Below, one piece after another: positions 10,462 to 26,746 of a stretch of DNA of 64,000 nucleotides. The translations under genes were made by a program, and so were the position numbers. The stretch spans positions 18,368 to 82,367 of the forward strand of contig NZ_VFSS01000003.1 of the NCBI RefSeq assembly GCF_006385795.1. The letters run 5' to 3'. Source of the stretch: [Mycoplasma] falconis. Lineage in GTDB: Bacteria > Bacillota_I > Bacilli_A > Mycoplasmatales > Metamycoplasmataceae. The notes beneath the pieces were generated by a model. The model did not search any database. It was not told the DNA's origin and saw only the letters and a list, made by a program, of their open reading frames with translations. The number at the start of each line of letters is the position of its first letter. The first letter of the stretch is position 1.

Positions 10462-11966
10462 TATTTAATTAAACCTCATTCATCTTTTAATGTTTTTGTA
10501 AAGCTTTTTCCATCCACAAAATTAACCCCGTTTCAAAAATAATTATTTAGTTTATTATTAGATTTATTTTCTATTACATAATTCTCTTTTATGAAATATG
10601 GATCGATTATAACTTGATTATATTGTTGACCTCAATTATAATTAACTAGCAATCTTCAATCATTATACAAACCATAAGCAATATATGAATGATAAGATTT
10701 TGAAAAATTACTAAATGCTGAATAGTCTGTTCTCACCTTAGAAACTAACTCAATTGGTTGTTTTAATTTTGCTAAATAATATCAATAATTTTTTCTAGAA
10801 TTATCAAACACATAACTTGAATAATTTAATTTTCCTAATTTTTTGTTATCTTCAAGAAAAACGTCCGATAATTCAACCGTAGAATTGTAAGGTGTACCAG
10901 GATATTTTTTATATTTATCCATGATATCAGAAATAAAATTATTATTGATATGTGGAAGCATTAAATTAGTTAAATAATATTGTTTTTCTAATAAACTTAG
11001 GCTTTCAAAAAAGTTTTTTACTTGTTGAATTTTATTCGATTTTTTTAAGTCAAAATTAATTAAAAAGTTTTTTTGTTTTGTAATATATTTAAAATCTTCT
11101 TTAAGCAAATAATTTGAACTTTTAAAAAATTCATTATAAAAAATCAATCTAGCAAAAGTGTTATAGCCACATATTCCTTGTAAGCTTAATGCAGGATTTA
11201 AGAAAGCTTCTTCTGGTTTATATAAAGCAAAATCATTTTTTGTTAAATCTTTTTCATTAGCTACCTTAAAAAATCAAGAAGAATCTACTTCGTTGTCCGC
11301 GTAAATTAAGCCTAATTTTTCGTTTCTAACCTTAAATATACTTTTATTTTTTTTAGCTTTTAAATCCTTTAAATGAATATGGAAAAAATGTTGATAACTG
11401 TCTACATCTTCTGAGTAAGATGTTTTTTTATAATAATTTTTCCATTTTTGATCTGGATGTGAAGGATGTCAAGGTGAAACTTTGTGATCGCCTCCAATCG
11501 GTCTGCCACGTAAAGTAGTATCTAAAAATTTAAATTCCCCTTTGTCATCTCTCATTAAAGAAATTTTATTAGATTTGTATAATTCTTTATTTCTTTCATT
11601 TTGATAAACCACATTATAAATTCATGAATAATCATAGTTAGGATTCACTTCAATCACTTTTCTTTTTTCTTTTCAAAATATAGAATAACCAATATTTTCG
11701 TTATCTTTATTCTTATAAAATACAATGTAATTGACTTGTTCTTTGTTGTCTTTATCTTTAAGATAACAATCTAAAATTAAATTTATTTCTGTGTCATATC
11801 TACCTGTTAACTTTATGAAATCGAACAAGCTATATTCACTAGCCATTATTCTTTCCATTTTGGTTTTTTCAACATTATCTTCTTGCTTTGCTGAAACTAC
11901 AAAAGCCGGAACTATAAATAAAGGTGTAACATTTAAAGCTCCTAAAATAATATTTTTATTAGTCAT
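10461..11966 (-). CDS. Secreted protein of unknown function (501 aa)
   Basis: Begins with a clear signal peptide (MTNKNIILGALNVTPLFIVP ... VVSA) and no lipobox. The 501-residue product is rich in Tyr, Trp and Asn and reads several TGA codons as Trp. I recognise no family. A region with the pattern GRPIGGDHKVSPWHPSHPDQ (about residues 155-175), rich in His and Gly, stands out as a possible metal or ligand site, but that is only a guess. It stops on the TAATG overlap with the next gene. The ATG is preceded by AAAGGAG. Confidence 0.75.
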
Positions 11967-12113
11967 TTAACTCCTTTTATTTAACTTTAAATTTCATTAT
12001 TATATTTACATATAATAACTTCAATATACTACAAATTATTTTTTTATTTTAATTTAGATGAATTTAGAGCCTAAAAAAGATTAAAAAAGTACAAAAAACG
12101 CATTTTAAAATGA

Positions 12114-12137
12114 AAAACGCACTTTTGGGTGCGTTTT
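12114..12137 (-). terminator. Terminator of rpsB-tsf
   Basis: Perfect arms AAAACGCAC (12114-12122) and GTGCGTTTT (12129-12137) with a 6-base loop, 23 bases past the tsf stop codon. Confidence 0.85.
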
Positions 12138-12159
12138 CAAATTTATATAAGATTAATTA

Positions 12160-13038
12160 TTATTTTCCCATTTGTTCAGCCACTTCGGCTGCGAAGTCAA
12201 CAACTTTTTTTTCGATACCTTCTCCAACTTCATAACGGGTTGCATTTAACAATTCTAAACCATTGTCAGCTAAATATTGTTTTACTAATTTAGATTCTTC
12301 CATAACAAATGGTTGATACATTAAAACACCTTTTTCGTTGAATTCTTTCTTTAAAAGACCAGCTTTAATTGATACTTGGATTTTTTCTGGTTTGTTTTGA
12401 ATTGCAGGGTTAGCTTCTACTCTTTCATGAATTTCTTTTAATTCTGCTTCTGGTAAGCAAGTTTCAAATAAATGAGCTGGGTTTAAAGCAGCAATATGCA
12501 TTGCTAAATGTCTTAATTCTTCTGCTTTATCTCCTTTAGCTTTTACAATAACCGCAATTCTGTTGTTAGCATGAGTATATCCGGCTACAACTTCACCTTC
12601 ATTAGCTTCGTATCTAATTGCTCTTCTTAAAGTAATTTTTTCTCCGATTTTAGCAGTTAATTGAGTTGTTAATTCTTCAATTGTTGAGCCATCAATTTTG
12701 TGTGATGATAAATCTTCTAAGGTATTAAATGGAGTTTTTAATAATTCAGATGTTAATAAGTTTGCAAAATCTAAAAACATTTGGTTTTTAGCAACGAAAT
12801 CTGTTTCTGAGTTTAATTCAAATAAAACAGCAACATTTCCTTCAACAGCTGCTCTAACAATACCGTCTGCAGCAATTCTTCCGGCTTTTTTAGCAGCTTT
12901 AACAATACCTTTTTCTTGTAATCATTCGATTGCTTTTTCAATATCATTTCCTGTTGCTTCTAAAGCGTTTTTACAATCTAAGAATCCTGAGTTTGTTCTT
13001 TCTCTTAATTCTTTTAATTTGCTTAAATCTACAGCCAT
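12160..13038 (-). CDS. tsf: Elongation factor Ts
   Basis: EF-Ts exchanges GDP on EF-Tu. The 292-residue protein begins [19 protein letters not shown] with the TDVP/N-terminal domain, continues with the second signature (residues ~75-86, [14 protein letters not shown]), and has the core dimer/exchange region. It lies 11 bases after rpsB with a GGAGAAA site before the ATG at 13038, the standard rpsB-tsf operon. One TGA (residue ~39) is Trp. Confidence 0.97.
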
Positions 13039-13049
13039 TTTATTTCTCC

Positions 13050-13910
13050 TTATTTGGTTTCTTCTGTTCTAACTTTTTTGAAAGTTCTTACTGGTCTAGT
13101 TTCAGTTCTTTCTAATTTTGGTTCTTCAGGTAAAATAACTTCTTCACTTGGTTTGAAAGCAAATACTTGTTTTTCGCCTCTAGCTGCGGCAATGGCATCA
13201 GCTAAAATAGTTGCAATTAAAGTAATTGATTTAACTGAGTCATCATTTGCCGGAATAACAAAGTCTACTAAATCTGGATCTGAGTTACTATCTTGGATAG
13301 CAAAGATTTTTAATCCTTTTTTCTTAGCTTCTCTAATAGCGATTTCATCATCAATTGGAGATGCTGAGATCATAACTTGTGGCATAACTGCTTTACCTGC
13401 TAATTTTCTAATACCACCTAAGTTTTTTTGTAATTTAGCGATCTTTTTATCCATTAAAAGACCTTCTTTTTTAGTGTAACCCTTATAACCGTCAGCTTGT
13501 AAAGCTTCTAATCTTTCTAATTCTTTTACACTTTTGAAAATTGTTTGTGAGTTAGTTAAAGTTCCACCTAATCATCTTTCATTTACATATACTGAATTTG
13601 TTCTGTTTGCAGCTTCTTCAATAGCAGCTTTAGCTTGTTTTTTAGTACCTACTCAAATAAATGAAATTGGTTTTTGAGCCATTTTGTTTAATAATTTGTA
13701 AGCATATTCTAAGGTTTTTTGAGTTTTAGCAATGTCAATGATGTGAATTCCTTTTCTTTTTCCTCAAATGTATTGTTTCATTTTTGGATTTCATTGGCTA
13801 ACTCTATGTCCAAAGTATGTTCCAGCTTCTAATAATTTTTCACGTGAAACAACTTGATTTTCGTTATTTTTTAATTCTTTTGGTTGTTGTTTTTTTAGTT
13901 CTTCTGACAT
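13050..13910 (-). CDS. rpsB: 30S ribosomal protein S2
   Basis: A 286-residue S2 protein. The N-terminus carries a short Lys/Gln/Asn-rich extension ([19 protein letters not shown]), then the family core with [34 protein letters not shown] and the region [19 protein letters not shown]-terminal charged tail extends it beyond the usual ~240 residues. The ATG at 13910 follows AAAGGAAA. It heads the rpsB-tsf operon. Confidence 0.97.
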
Positions 13911-13924
13911 AATATTTCCTTTTT

Positions 13925-14047
13925 TTAGTTTGTTATACTTCCTATTATTTCTAACAGCCTCCATCATTAAATGACACTAGGAGCTGAATCCGTAATAGTG
14001 TTTGATAAATTAATTAAAAGTGAATAATTTACCACGTACTTATGTAC
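13925..14047 (-). promoter_or_regulatory. Structured 5' leader of rpsB-tsf
   Basis: The ~135-base leader between the rpsB -10 box and its start codon contains several helices on the minus strand: GTAC-ATAA-GTAC near the 5' end, CACTA/TAGTG, and CAGCTCC paired with GGAGGCTG (one bulged base) nearer the gene. Such a leader suits autoregulation by S2, known in other bacteria with differing RNA structures. No covariation can be checked here. Confidence 0.45.
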
Positions 14048-14054
14048 TTTAAAA

Positions 14055-14063
14055 ATTCTAACA
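14055..14063 (-). promoter_or_regulatory. Extended -10 promoter of rpsB-tsf
   Basis: TGTTAGAAT on the minus strand, an extended -10 (TGn + TAGAAT) about 145 bases before the rpsB start codon. Confidence 0.55.
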
Positions 14064-14188
14064 GAAAGTTAAGTTTTTTATTGTTTTTAACATTAAAAAC
14101 ATTAAATAATTGATATATAAAATGTATGTTGAAAATTAAGCTAAATTGGCTGATTTATTGAAAATTAAAAAGATAATTAAAAAATAAA

Positions 14189-14194
14189 TATAAT
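14189..14194 (+). promoter_or_regulatory. -10 element of degV
   Basis: TATAAT 44 bases upstream of the degV start codon. The 328-base stretch from 13911 to 14238 otherwise holds the divergent rpsB leader and promoter and no gene. Confidence 0.5.
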
Positions 14195-14238
14195 AATTAA
14201 ACATTACGTTGTTTAGATATGCTAATTAAGGAGAAATT

Positions 14239-15120
14239 ATGAAATACAAAATTATTGTTGATTCCTCTTCCGGTTTAAACGAAAGCCAAGCTAAGGAATT
14301 AGGTTGAGACTTATTACCTATTAGATGTGAAGTTGACAATAAAGAATATCAAATTGGTGTTGATATTGATATTGATAAATATGCTGAAATGTGAAGGGCT
14401 AATAAAAAAATAAATGCTTTAACTTTCGCTACTCCTCCAGGAGTTGCTCAACTTTTAGTAGAACAATATCAAGATGAATACGACAAAATTATTATTTATA
14501 CTATTTCAAACAAACTTTCATCTCAAAACAAAAACTTGCAGGCTCAATTTAAAGATAATGAAAAAGTTTTTGTTCCTGAATCAAATAAAATTTCTTACTT
14601 AATAGTTAGAGATTTATTAATGTTTGAAAAGAAAATCAAAGAAGGTAAAAGTTTTGAAGAAGCAGTAAAACATTTTCAAGATAATAATGAAAAGCTTTTA
14701 TTAGTTCCTCAATTTAACGACGCCTTAGTAAAAGGTGGCAGACTTTCAAAAGGTGCAGCAGTTATAGCTAAACTATTAAAAATAGTACCAATTATTAGAT
14801 TTGATAACGGATCTCTAGAAAAAGAAGATATTGGACGTGTATTTAATAAGACTTTAGAAAAAAAAGTTAGAGAGCTTTACGAAAAAACACCTACGAATAA
14901 AGAAAATATTTATTTAGTTGTAGCACATGCTGACAATGAAGACATTGCAAAACATATTGAAAAATTTAAAGAAGTAGCAAATAATTATACAAATGTTGTC
15001 TCATTTAAATTACCAGCTGACGTTTCAATTCATACTGGTGTAGGTGCAGTTTGTGTTTCATTTGCTTATATTGATCCAGCTATCAAAGAAGATTACTTTA
15101 AAACGGCTAAAATTTGATAA
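14239..15120 (+). CDS. DegV family fatty-acid-binding protein
   Basis: A 293-residue DegV protein. It starts MKYKIIVDSSSGLNESQAKE with the family D-S-S/T-S/A-x-L motif, then GVDIDIDKYAEMW, TSQPS-like position replaced by FATPPGVAQ, ISNKLSS and a second domain ending in IHTGVGAVCVSF. DegV proteins bind fatty acids; in Firmicutes FakB paralogs present them to a kinase for phospholipid synthesis. Four TGA codons are Trp, including the last residue. The ATG follows AAGGAG. Single-gene unit. Confidence 0.9.
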
Positions 15121-15123
15121 TTT

Positions 15124-15155
15124 AAAAAAGGAAAGATTTTAACTCTTCCTTTTTT
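15124..15155 (+). terminator. Terminator of degV
   Basis: AAAAAAGGAA-AGA (15124-15136) pairs with TCTTCCTTTTTT (15144-15155) with one bulge. The symmetry of A and T runs suggests it also ends the convergent DUF885 gene. Confidence 0.75.
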
Positions 15156-15168
15156 ATTTAACTATTTT

Positions 15169-17949
15169 TTAGTTTTTTAAATCGTATTCTAAAGCTACAA
15201 CTTTAGCTAGAGCTTCTAGTGGTAAAGCTCCATTTTCTAAATATAGATTTAAAAGCTTTTTAATATTTGCTTTTTCAACACCTTTTATTGATTGGTTAAC
15301 AAATTCTTCTCTTGATAACCCTAATTTATTTCTTACAGCATCATATAAATCAAGCATTTTAGCTTTTCCTGAATTATATGAAACAGCTTGACCTGGTAAA
15401 TTAAAGTAACGTTTTGATTCAGAAGTAATATCTCCAATACCTAAAGCAGAATTATTTTTCATAAATTCACGAGCTTGGTTAATTGAAGCTCCGGTAGGTA
15501 AATCTTCTTGCCCTACAACTTCTGGGCTATGATAAATAGTGTCAATTGCTAAACGCATATTACGTAATTGAGCTTCATTTAAAGCCCCAAAGTAATTTAA
15601 CATATTAGCTAGTTGAACTGCTGCAAGAGCATGTTCTTTATCATCTTCATAATTTTTAACAGAAGCAACTTCTTTTCAATATGAACCGGTATGAAGTTCT
15701 TTAATTTGTTGAATTTCTGATTCAGTTACGTCAGCAACTTGTCTTGCTTTAAAGAATGAAGTAATACCTTTACCATTTAGAAAATCAACTGGCATTGAAT
15801 AATAATCATTACTGTTATAATCTGGTGATCCATATCATCCTGATTCGATAGCAAATCATTCCATAAATAAAGCTCAACCTTCAACATAAGCAGTGTAATC
15901 AAAAACATTACCCAAGTTTTCTTCGTTAATTTTAGCTAAATATTTAGCAGCGTATTGAATTTGATTATGGTGTCCCATAACAGTTTCGTGGTTTGCAAAA
16001 GAAGTTAAAGATCATTTTGGTAAGCCATAATATGGATCTGAATTAAATTGGAATTTCATAACAGAACCATTATATGACCCAACACCAGAAGAATCTCTTT
16101 TTGAATATGGATATGTTTCCATTTCGTAAACAGGGACATCTTTAGGGAAGAAACTTTCGCCATATTCAAAAGTTTTTGCTCTAAATTGAACGTAGTTTTT
16201 AAATGCTTCTAAAGCTCCATAGTAAAATTGTTCGTTTGTAATAGAACCATATTTTTTATCTTTAACAGCTTCTGATAATAAAACATCGTATCCTTTAGCT
16301 TTTAAATCTTCAACTGCAAAAGTAAGATCTGGTGCGGTTGTTAATGATTGTTTAACTTCAGGGGTGTAATATGAAGCATCTTCACGCCCAAAGAAAAATT
16401 CTTCTTGGGTTAATCATTTATTAAATTCACTTAAATTAATTTCGCCGTTTTCATTTCTAATATTTAAAACAACATTTTCAGCTGGGTTTGGTCCAACACC
16501 ATCGCCGTCATATCTTACAGTAGGATTTCAAGCTCCGGTAGGTCCAGCGATTAATTCAGCCACTTTAGCAGCAATTGCTTTCATATTAGCTGCGGCTTTT
16601 TTAGTTTCACTATAACCTTTATCGTAAACTTGTTGAGCGGTATAGTTTGAAGTTGTATTTAATTTTAATAATTGGTTATAAACGGTTTTACCATTAATAA
16701 TTTCATTACCTGGTACATAACCAATACCTATATTTCTTTGATTTAAATCGGCCGCGGTTAAACCTAAACCATAAACTTCAAAGATTTTTAGAATAGCATT
16801 GCCTTTTTCGTCTTTTTTGCCAGATGGTCCTTTAACTTCAATAGTATTTTCCAATTCCTTAGCAGCATCACCTTCGGCTTTAGGAGTTTTATATAAAGTT
16901 AAAACTTCTTCATTTTGACCAAATCCATAAGTTGATTTTGCATAATAATTCGTTGCATATTCGGTATAAAATGCGTCAATAGCGTCTTGATCTGTTCAAC
17001 TTTCTTGTGGTTTAGTTGTATCAAAACCAATTAGCTTAGCGACAGTAATAGTTTCATCATTTGATTGTATAAATTTTAATAATTTATCTTCATATAAGTT
17101 TTGTAAAACAAATCTTAAATTATTTTTAATAAATATTTTTGAAGGAACAAAGTTTAATTCTTGACTAGCTTTTTTAATAGTTGCTAATCATTCTATAGCT
17201 TGTTCTTTATTGTCAACTGCTATTGATTCATAAAATGAATTAGCTGGATAAGGATAATTAGGTCCTCAATTAAAACTTGGAATTAAATTTTTAACTCCAC
17301 TTGTGTAATTTCCTTTAATAATTTCTCAGTCATATTTAATTCCTTCATTTCAAGCTAATGAAGTAGTAATTAAATTTTCTTTAACTATTTTGTTTAATTT
17401 TTCAGTACCTTCGTTGATAATAGCTTCAATTTTTTGTTCTTCTTCAACAGTAGGAGATAATTTATAAATATAATCTTGAAGTTGAGATTTATATTTTTTA
17501 TATACACTTAAAATATAATCAGCAGTAATATTATATCTAGATTGAGTATTTCCTTCGGGCGAAGAAACAACAGCTTCTTCTGAAACTAATTTAGCTTCTA
17601 AAGCGTCTTTAGCTGTTTTTTCTAAAGTTTTTAATTCTTCTTTTTTGCTTGCGATTAAAGCGGTTAGCTCAGTAATTTTTGCTTGATCTTCATCGGTTTT
17701 TTCAGTTTTATTATTTAATTCTTTTAAGTCACTTTCTAACTTATTTAAAGCTGTTTCAGCGGTTTGTAAATTACTTTCAGCTTGTTTTGAAGCTTCAATT
17801 GCTTCTTCTGCTTTAAACATTTCAGGTGTTTTAGGTTCTTGGATAGCAGTAATACCAAATCCAATACCTAATCCTAATGATAAAGCTCCAACAAATGTAG
17901 CTGCACCAGTTAAAAATATGGCAGCTTTTTTGTTAATTTTGGTTTTCAT
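15169..17949 (-). CDS. Membrane-anchored DUF885 peptidase-like protein
   Basis: A 926-residue protein. An N-terminal membrane anchor (residues ~10-35, LTGAATFVGALSLGLGIGFG) is followed by a coiled coil (about residues 40-115, heptads rich in Glu/Lys/Leu) and a large domain with NHETVMGHHNQIQ at about residues 653-665. This matches the HExxGHH zinc-binding motif of DUF885 proteins, which are related to M32-like metallopeptidases. Several TGA codons are Trp. It is most likely an outward-facing, membrane-tethered peptidase that could supply peptides to the Opp transporter, but substrate and location are inferred. It is a single-gene unit transcribed toward degV. Confidence 0.85.
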
Positions 17950-18124
17950 TTTGTTTGTTTTTTACCTTTCATTTAAAAAATAAAAATTAGGAACAGTTAT
18001 ATAAATAACTACTTATATTATATTCTTTATAAATTGTGATTAAAATAAATCAAAAACTTACATATTTTTTGTTGACTTTTTCTTATATAAAAACATATTT
18101 TTTAATCAGAATATAATTAAAAAT

Positions 18125-18613
18125 ATGAAAACGTTTAAATCATTATTTATTTTATCGATGGCATTCGCCCCTGCGATAACTTGTGTTAGTTGTCAAGAAC
18201 CTAATAATCCTAATAACAATTCTAACTCGCAAGGTTTTTCTAAAAGGGTAAGCGGAATTTTAAACTCAAGTCAACTTTCTAATATTAAAGATCAATTTAG
18301 TTTTCAATTAACTGATTTAGGTCGTCAAAATTACCAAAAAGCAATTGAAATTTTTGACCAAATTTACAATCAGAAATATATTTCTTCCCATTCAATAAAC
18401 AATGTTTTAAATGACCCCGAATTTAAAAAATATTTTATTGTTTCTATTTATCCTAAAAATATAATTTATGGCCACCCTATTACTATTAAACTTGAAAAAA
18501 AAGGAGAAAATAAGCCTTTACCTTGCATTAGTTATGAAGTAAGATGTCCTGACCGTATTCAAAACGGTAAAATGGCTTTAGATTCTTACGAAGAAATATA
18601 TTTAGATATTTAA
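18125..18613 (+). CDS. Small surface lipoprotein
   Basis: A 162-residue protein with a lipoprotein signal peptide: MKTFKSLFILSMAFAPAITC then VSC-Q, with the acylated Cys probably at residue 23. An Asn/Pro-rich linker (NNPNNNSNSQG) follows. The remainder (QLSNIKDQFSFQLTDLGRQN...) matches no family I know. It has no clear ribosome site before the ATG, so it may be nearly leaderless or weakly expressed. It diverges from the DUF885 gene and converges on rpoC. Confidence 0.75.
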   Translation: MKTFKSLFILSMAFAPAITCVSCQEPNNPNNNSNSQGFSKRVSGILNSSQLSNIKDQFSFQLTDLGRQNYQKAIEIFDQIYNQKYISSHSINNVLNDPEFKKYFIVSIYPKNIIYGHPITIKLEKKGENKPLPCISYEVRCPDRIQNGKMALDSYEEIYLDI

Positions 18614-18619
18614 TAATAA

Positions 18620-18645
18620 AAAAGAAAGGGGCAATCCTTTCTTTT
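18620..18645. terminator. Bidirectional terminator between lipoprotein gene and rpoC
   Basis: Perfect 10-bp arms AAAAGAAAGG (18620-18629) and CCTTTCTTTT (18636-18645) with a 6-base loop, placed between two convergent stop codons. Confidence 0.8.
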
Positions 18646-18655
18646 CTTATATAAA

Positions 18656-23061
<4,406 letters not shown>

Positions 23062-23062
<1 letters not shown>

Positions 23063-26000
23063 TATTCTCCTCCTTCAAATTCTTGGTAGTATTTGGTATC
23101 AATTCTTTGTTCATCTTCAAAGTCATTATCATTTTCTTTTTCGTGAGCTTCAAGTTTAATACCTAGACCTCTTAATTCATAAGCTAAAACGTTAAATGAT
23201 TCTGGCATACCAGGTTTTGGTAAGTGAGCGTTTCTTGCTAATGAGTTATATAGTTGATTACGTCCAATAATGTTGTCTGATTTGTAAGTTAAAAGTTCTT
23301 GTAGAACATTTGATGCACCATATGATTCAATAGCTCAGGTTTCCATTTCTCCAAATCTTTGTCCACCATTTTGAGATTTACCTCCAAGTGGTTGTTGCGT
23401 AATAAGTGAGTATGGACCAACGCTACGGGCGTGCATTTTGTCATCAACCATGTGGTAAAGTTTTAGATAGTACATGATACCTACTGAAATAGGTTTATCA
23501 AATGGTTCTCCGGTTCTACCATCATAGATTTTCATTTTTCCTGAAGGATCAATATCTGCTTCTTCAAGAATTTCTTTAATTTGATTATGAGTAATTCCAT
23601 CAAAAATTGGAGTTACGAATTTAGTATTTAGTTTTTTAGCAGCTAAACCTAAGTGAAGCTCTAAAACTTGTCCAATGTTCATCCGAGAAGGAACACCTTG
23701 TGGATTTAAACAGATGTCAAGTGGTGTACCGTCTTCTAAATATGGCATTTCTTCAACTGGTAATACGATTGAAACAACCCCTTTATTACCATGACGTCCA
23801 GCCATCTTGTCCCCAACTTTGATTTTACGTTTTTGAGCGATTGAAACTTTAACAATCTTTTCAATTCCGTCTTCTAGTTGGTCGCCGTTTTCTCTCGAAA
23901 GCACTTCTACAGCAACAACAGTACCGTTATGTCCGTGTTTTACTTTTAAAGAAGTGTCTTTACAGTTGGCTGTTTTTTGACCGAAAATTGCAGCCATTAA
24001 TTTTTCTTCAGGAGTTGGGTTTTCTTCACCTTTTGGAGAAGTTCTACCAACAAGAATATCTCCGGCTGAAACTTCAGATCCAATTCTTACAATTCCTCTT
24101 TCATCTAAGAAACGTTTTGAAAAGTTTGAAGCATTTGGAATTTCAGCAGTTAATTCATCGTCTCCCGCTTTTGAATGTCTAAATTGAATAGTTTGTTCTT
24201 CTATGTGAATTGAAGTATAAACATCGTCTTTAACTAATCTTTCAGATAAAACAACAGCATCTTCGTAGTTATAACCATGTCAAGTAGTAAATCCAACTAA
24301 CACGTTTTTACCTAATGCCATTTCACCATTTTTCATTGAAGGACCATCTACTAATAAATCTCCGGCTTCAATTCTTTGTCCAACTTTTACAATTGGAACT
24401 TGATGAATAACGGTGCCTTGGTTTGATCTTTCGAAAGTTCTTAAGTTGTAAACATCAACTTTTTTACCTTCTTCAGGTTTGATTTTAATCATTTCTGCAT
24501 CAACATAAACAACTTCTCCGGCACGGTTTGCTCTTAAGTTGGTTGATGAATATTTAGCAATGTCTGCTTCAACACCAGTAGCTACTAATGGAGCTTCTGG
24601 GAATAAAACAGGAACAGCTTGACGTTGCATGTTAGAACCCATCAAGGCACGGTTAGCATCGTCATTTTCTAGAAATGGAATTGCAGAAGCAGCGATAGAA
24701 GTCATTTGACGGTTTGAAACCCCGATAAAATCAACTTCTTCAGCTTTAACTTCAACAAATTCGTTATTACGTCTAACCATAACGTAATCATCAACGATCA
24801 TATCATCTTTAATATGACAAGTTGATTGAGCAAAAGCATAATCAGCTTCTTCGATTGCTGTTAAATAAACAGGTTCTGAAAAATCAACTTTACGGTTTTT
24901 TACTCTAAAGTATGGTGATTGAATAAAACCGTATTTGTCAATATGGGCAAATGATGCTAAGTTTAAGATAAGTCCGATGTTTGGACCTTCAGGAGTTTCA
25001 ATTGGACAAATTCTACCAAAGTGAGTAGGGTGAACGTCCCGAACCTCGAATTGAGCGGTATCACGGTTAAGACCTCTTGGACCTAATGAAGTGATACGAC
25101 GTTTGTTTGAAATTTCAGCAAGTGGATTACATTGATCCATGAATTGTGAAAGTTTTGATGTGTTGAAAAATGATTTAAATTGATTAAAAATAGGTTTATT
25201 GTTTGTTACATTTTTAGGTGTAATTTTATCAATATCTTTAGTTGAAATTCTTTCACGAGTATTTTTTTCTAGTTTAATTAAACCAACTCTAAATTGATTT
25301 TGTAAAAGTTCACCGATAGTAACAATTCTCTTATTAACAAGTGAATCGGGATCATCATCCGCTCCAACTTTTGATAATAAGTTAAAGTAATATGATATTG
25401 TTGCGACAATATCAGGAATTAATAGAAAGTTTTCGTTTGAGGTAGGATCGTTTCCTAATACTAATACCTTTTTGTCATGGTTCATATCAGCTTCGGTTGG
25501 ATAAATTCAAATTTGTGGAACATATAGACGTTTGTAAAGCTCGCTATTACGTGAATCATCTAATTGATTACCATAAACACTTTCATCGATGTCAGGTAAT
25601 TGTCACATCGGAATAATACCAGCTTTAATTTCTTCATGAATTTTTAAAGCAGTTTCATAATCGATAAAATCACCTTTTTTGTATAATAACTCACCAGTTT
25701 CTTGTGAAAAAATGCTTTCAGCTAAATATGAATTAGTAATTCTTTCGATAATGTTTAATTTACGATTTAATGTGAAACGACCTGTTTCGGTTAAGTTATA
25801 TCTTTTTTCGTTAAATAGAATTGATGGGATTAAATTACGTGCTGATTCAGCAGTCATTCTGTCCCCTTTTCTAATTAAACGGTAAATAGTTTCTTGGGCT
25901 TCACGTGTAACAGCTTCTTTAACATCTCCAACAATTTTATCTTTTTTAAATGTTTCCTCTAGTTCAGGAACATAACCAAACATTTTTCTAATTCCTTTTT

Positions 26001-26652
26001 CAGTAAAACCTAAAGCTTTAAGGAAAACGGTTAGTAAAAATGATTTATTTTTATCGATATGAATTTTGACACTATCAGGGTTAGCTGATGTAACTTTGTG
26101 ATAAATTTCTACTCATGAACCCACTTGTGGAATTATTTCAACTTTGTTAAATAAGTCATTAGCTTGTTTATTTCTAACGTTAATTCCAAAGTAAGCACCG
26201 GTAGAACGGATTAGTTGAGAAACAATAACTTTTTCAGATCCGTTAATAATAAATGATCCTCCATAAGTCATAATTGGAATTTCAGCAAACACAACTTCAG
26301 CATCTTCAACCTCACCAGTTTCGATGTTAGTTTGTCTTAATTTTGCTTTTAGCTTTCCTTGGTAAGAAGAACCCTTTTGTTTAGCTTCTTTAATGCATTC
26401 AAATTCAGTTTTTTTAGGATATTCAAAACGAGCAGAATTATGAATATAATCGATTTTAACTTTACCAGCTGCTTCGATTGGATAAATGTTTCTTAATTCT
26501 TCTTCGATTCCTTTTTCAATAAATTCCTTAACTGAATTTCTTTGCATTTCCAAATAGTCAGGGGTTTCAAATTTCTTTTGACTTATTGAATAATCACGTC
26601 TTTCGGTTATTGGACCAAACTTTCTGATTTCATAATTAGATTTGTTTGCCAT
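23062..26652 (-). CDS. rpoB: DNA-directed RNA polymerase subunit beta
   Basis: The beta subunit, 1196 residues. It contains the rifampicin-region landmarks [21 protein letters not shown] and [21 protein letters not shown], followed by [17 protein letters not shown]-type sequence (here [14 protein letters not shown]), the [15 protein letters not shown] motif and the C-terminal [18 protein letters not shown] region. At the position often Ser in rifampicin-sensitive enzymes ([13 protein letters not shown]. coli Ser531-L-x-x-V-x-x-KRR region) this protein has Ala-Glu-Ile-Ser-Asn-Lys-Arg-Arg; mollicutes are naturally rifampicin-resistant. The start at 26652 is isolated from rplL by ~140 bases with a terminator, so rpoBC may have its own promoter. 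Confidence 0.98.
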
Positions 26653-26721
26653 ATCTTACCTCATTTGTTTTATTTAGATAATTTTAATTTTTTGTAAAAA
26701 TATTTAGTTTTTGTAATATAA

Positions 26722-26735
26722 CGCGTATACACGCG
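26722..26735. promoter_or_regulatory. GC-rich hairpin upstream of rpoB
   Basis: CGCGT-ATAC-ACGCG, a perfect 5-bp GC-rich stem with a 4-base loop, 70-83 bases before the rpoB start codon in a stretch that is otherwise almost purely A/T. It may be part of the rpoB 5' leader or an operator. Function unknown. Confidence 0.4.
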
Positions 26736-26746
26736 CATTTTTATAT

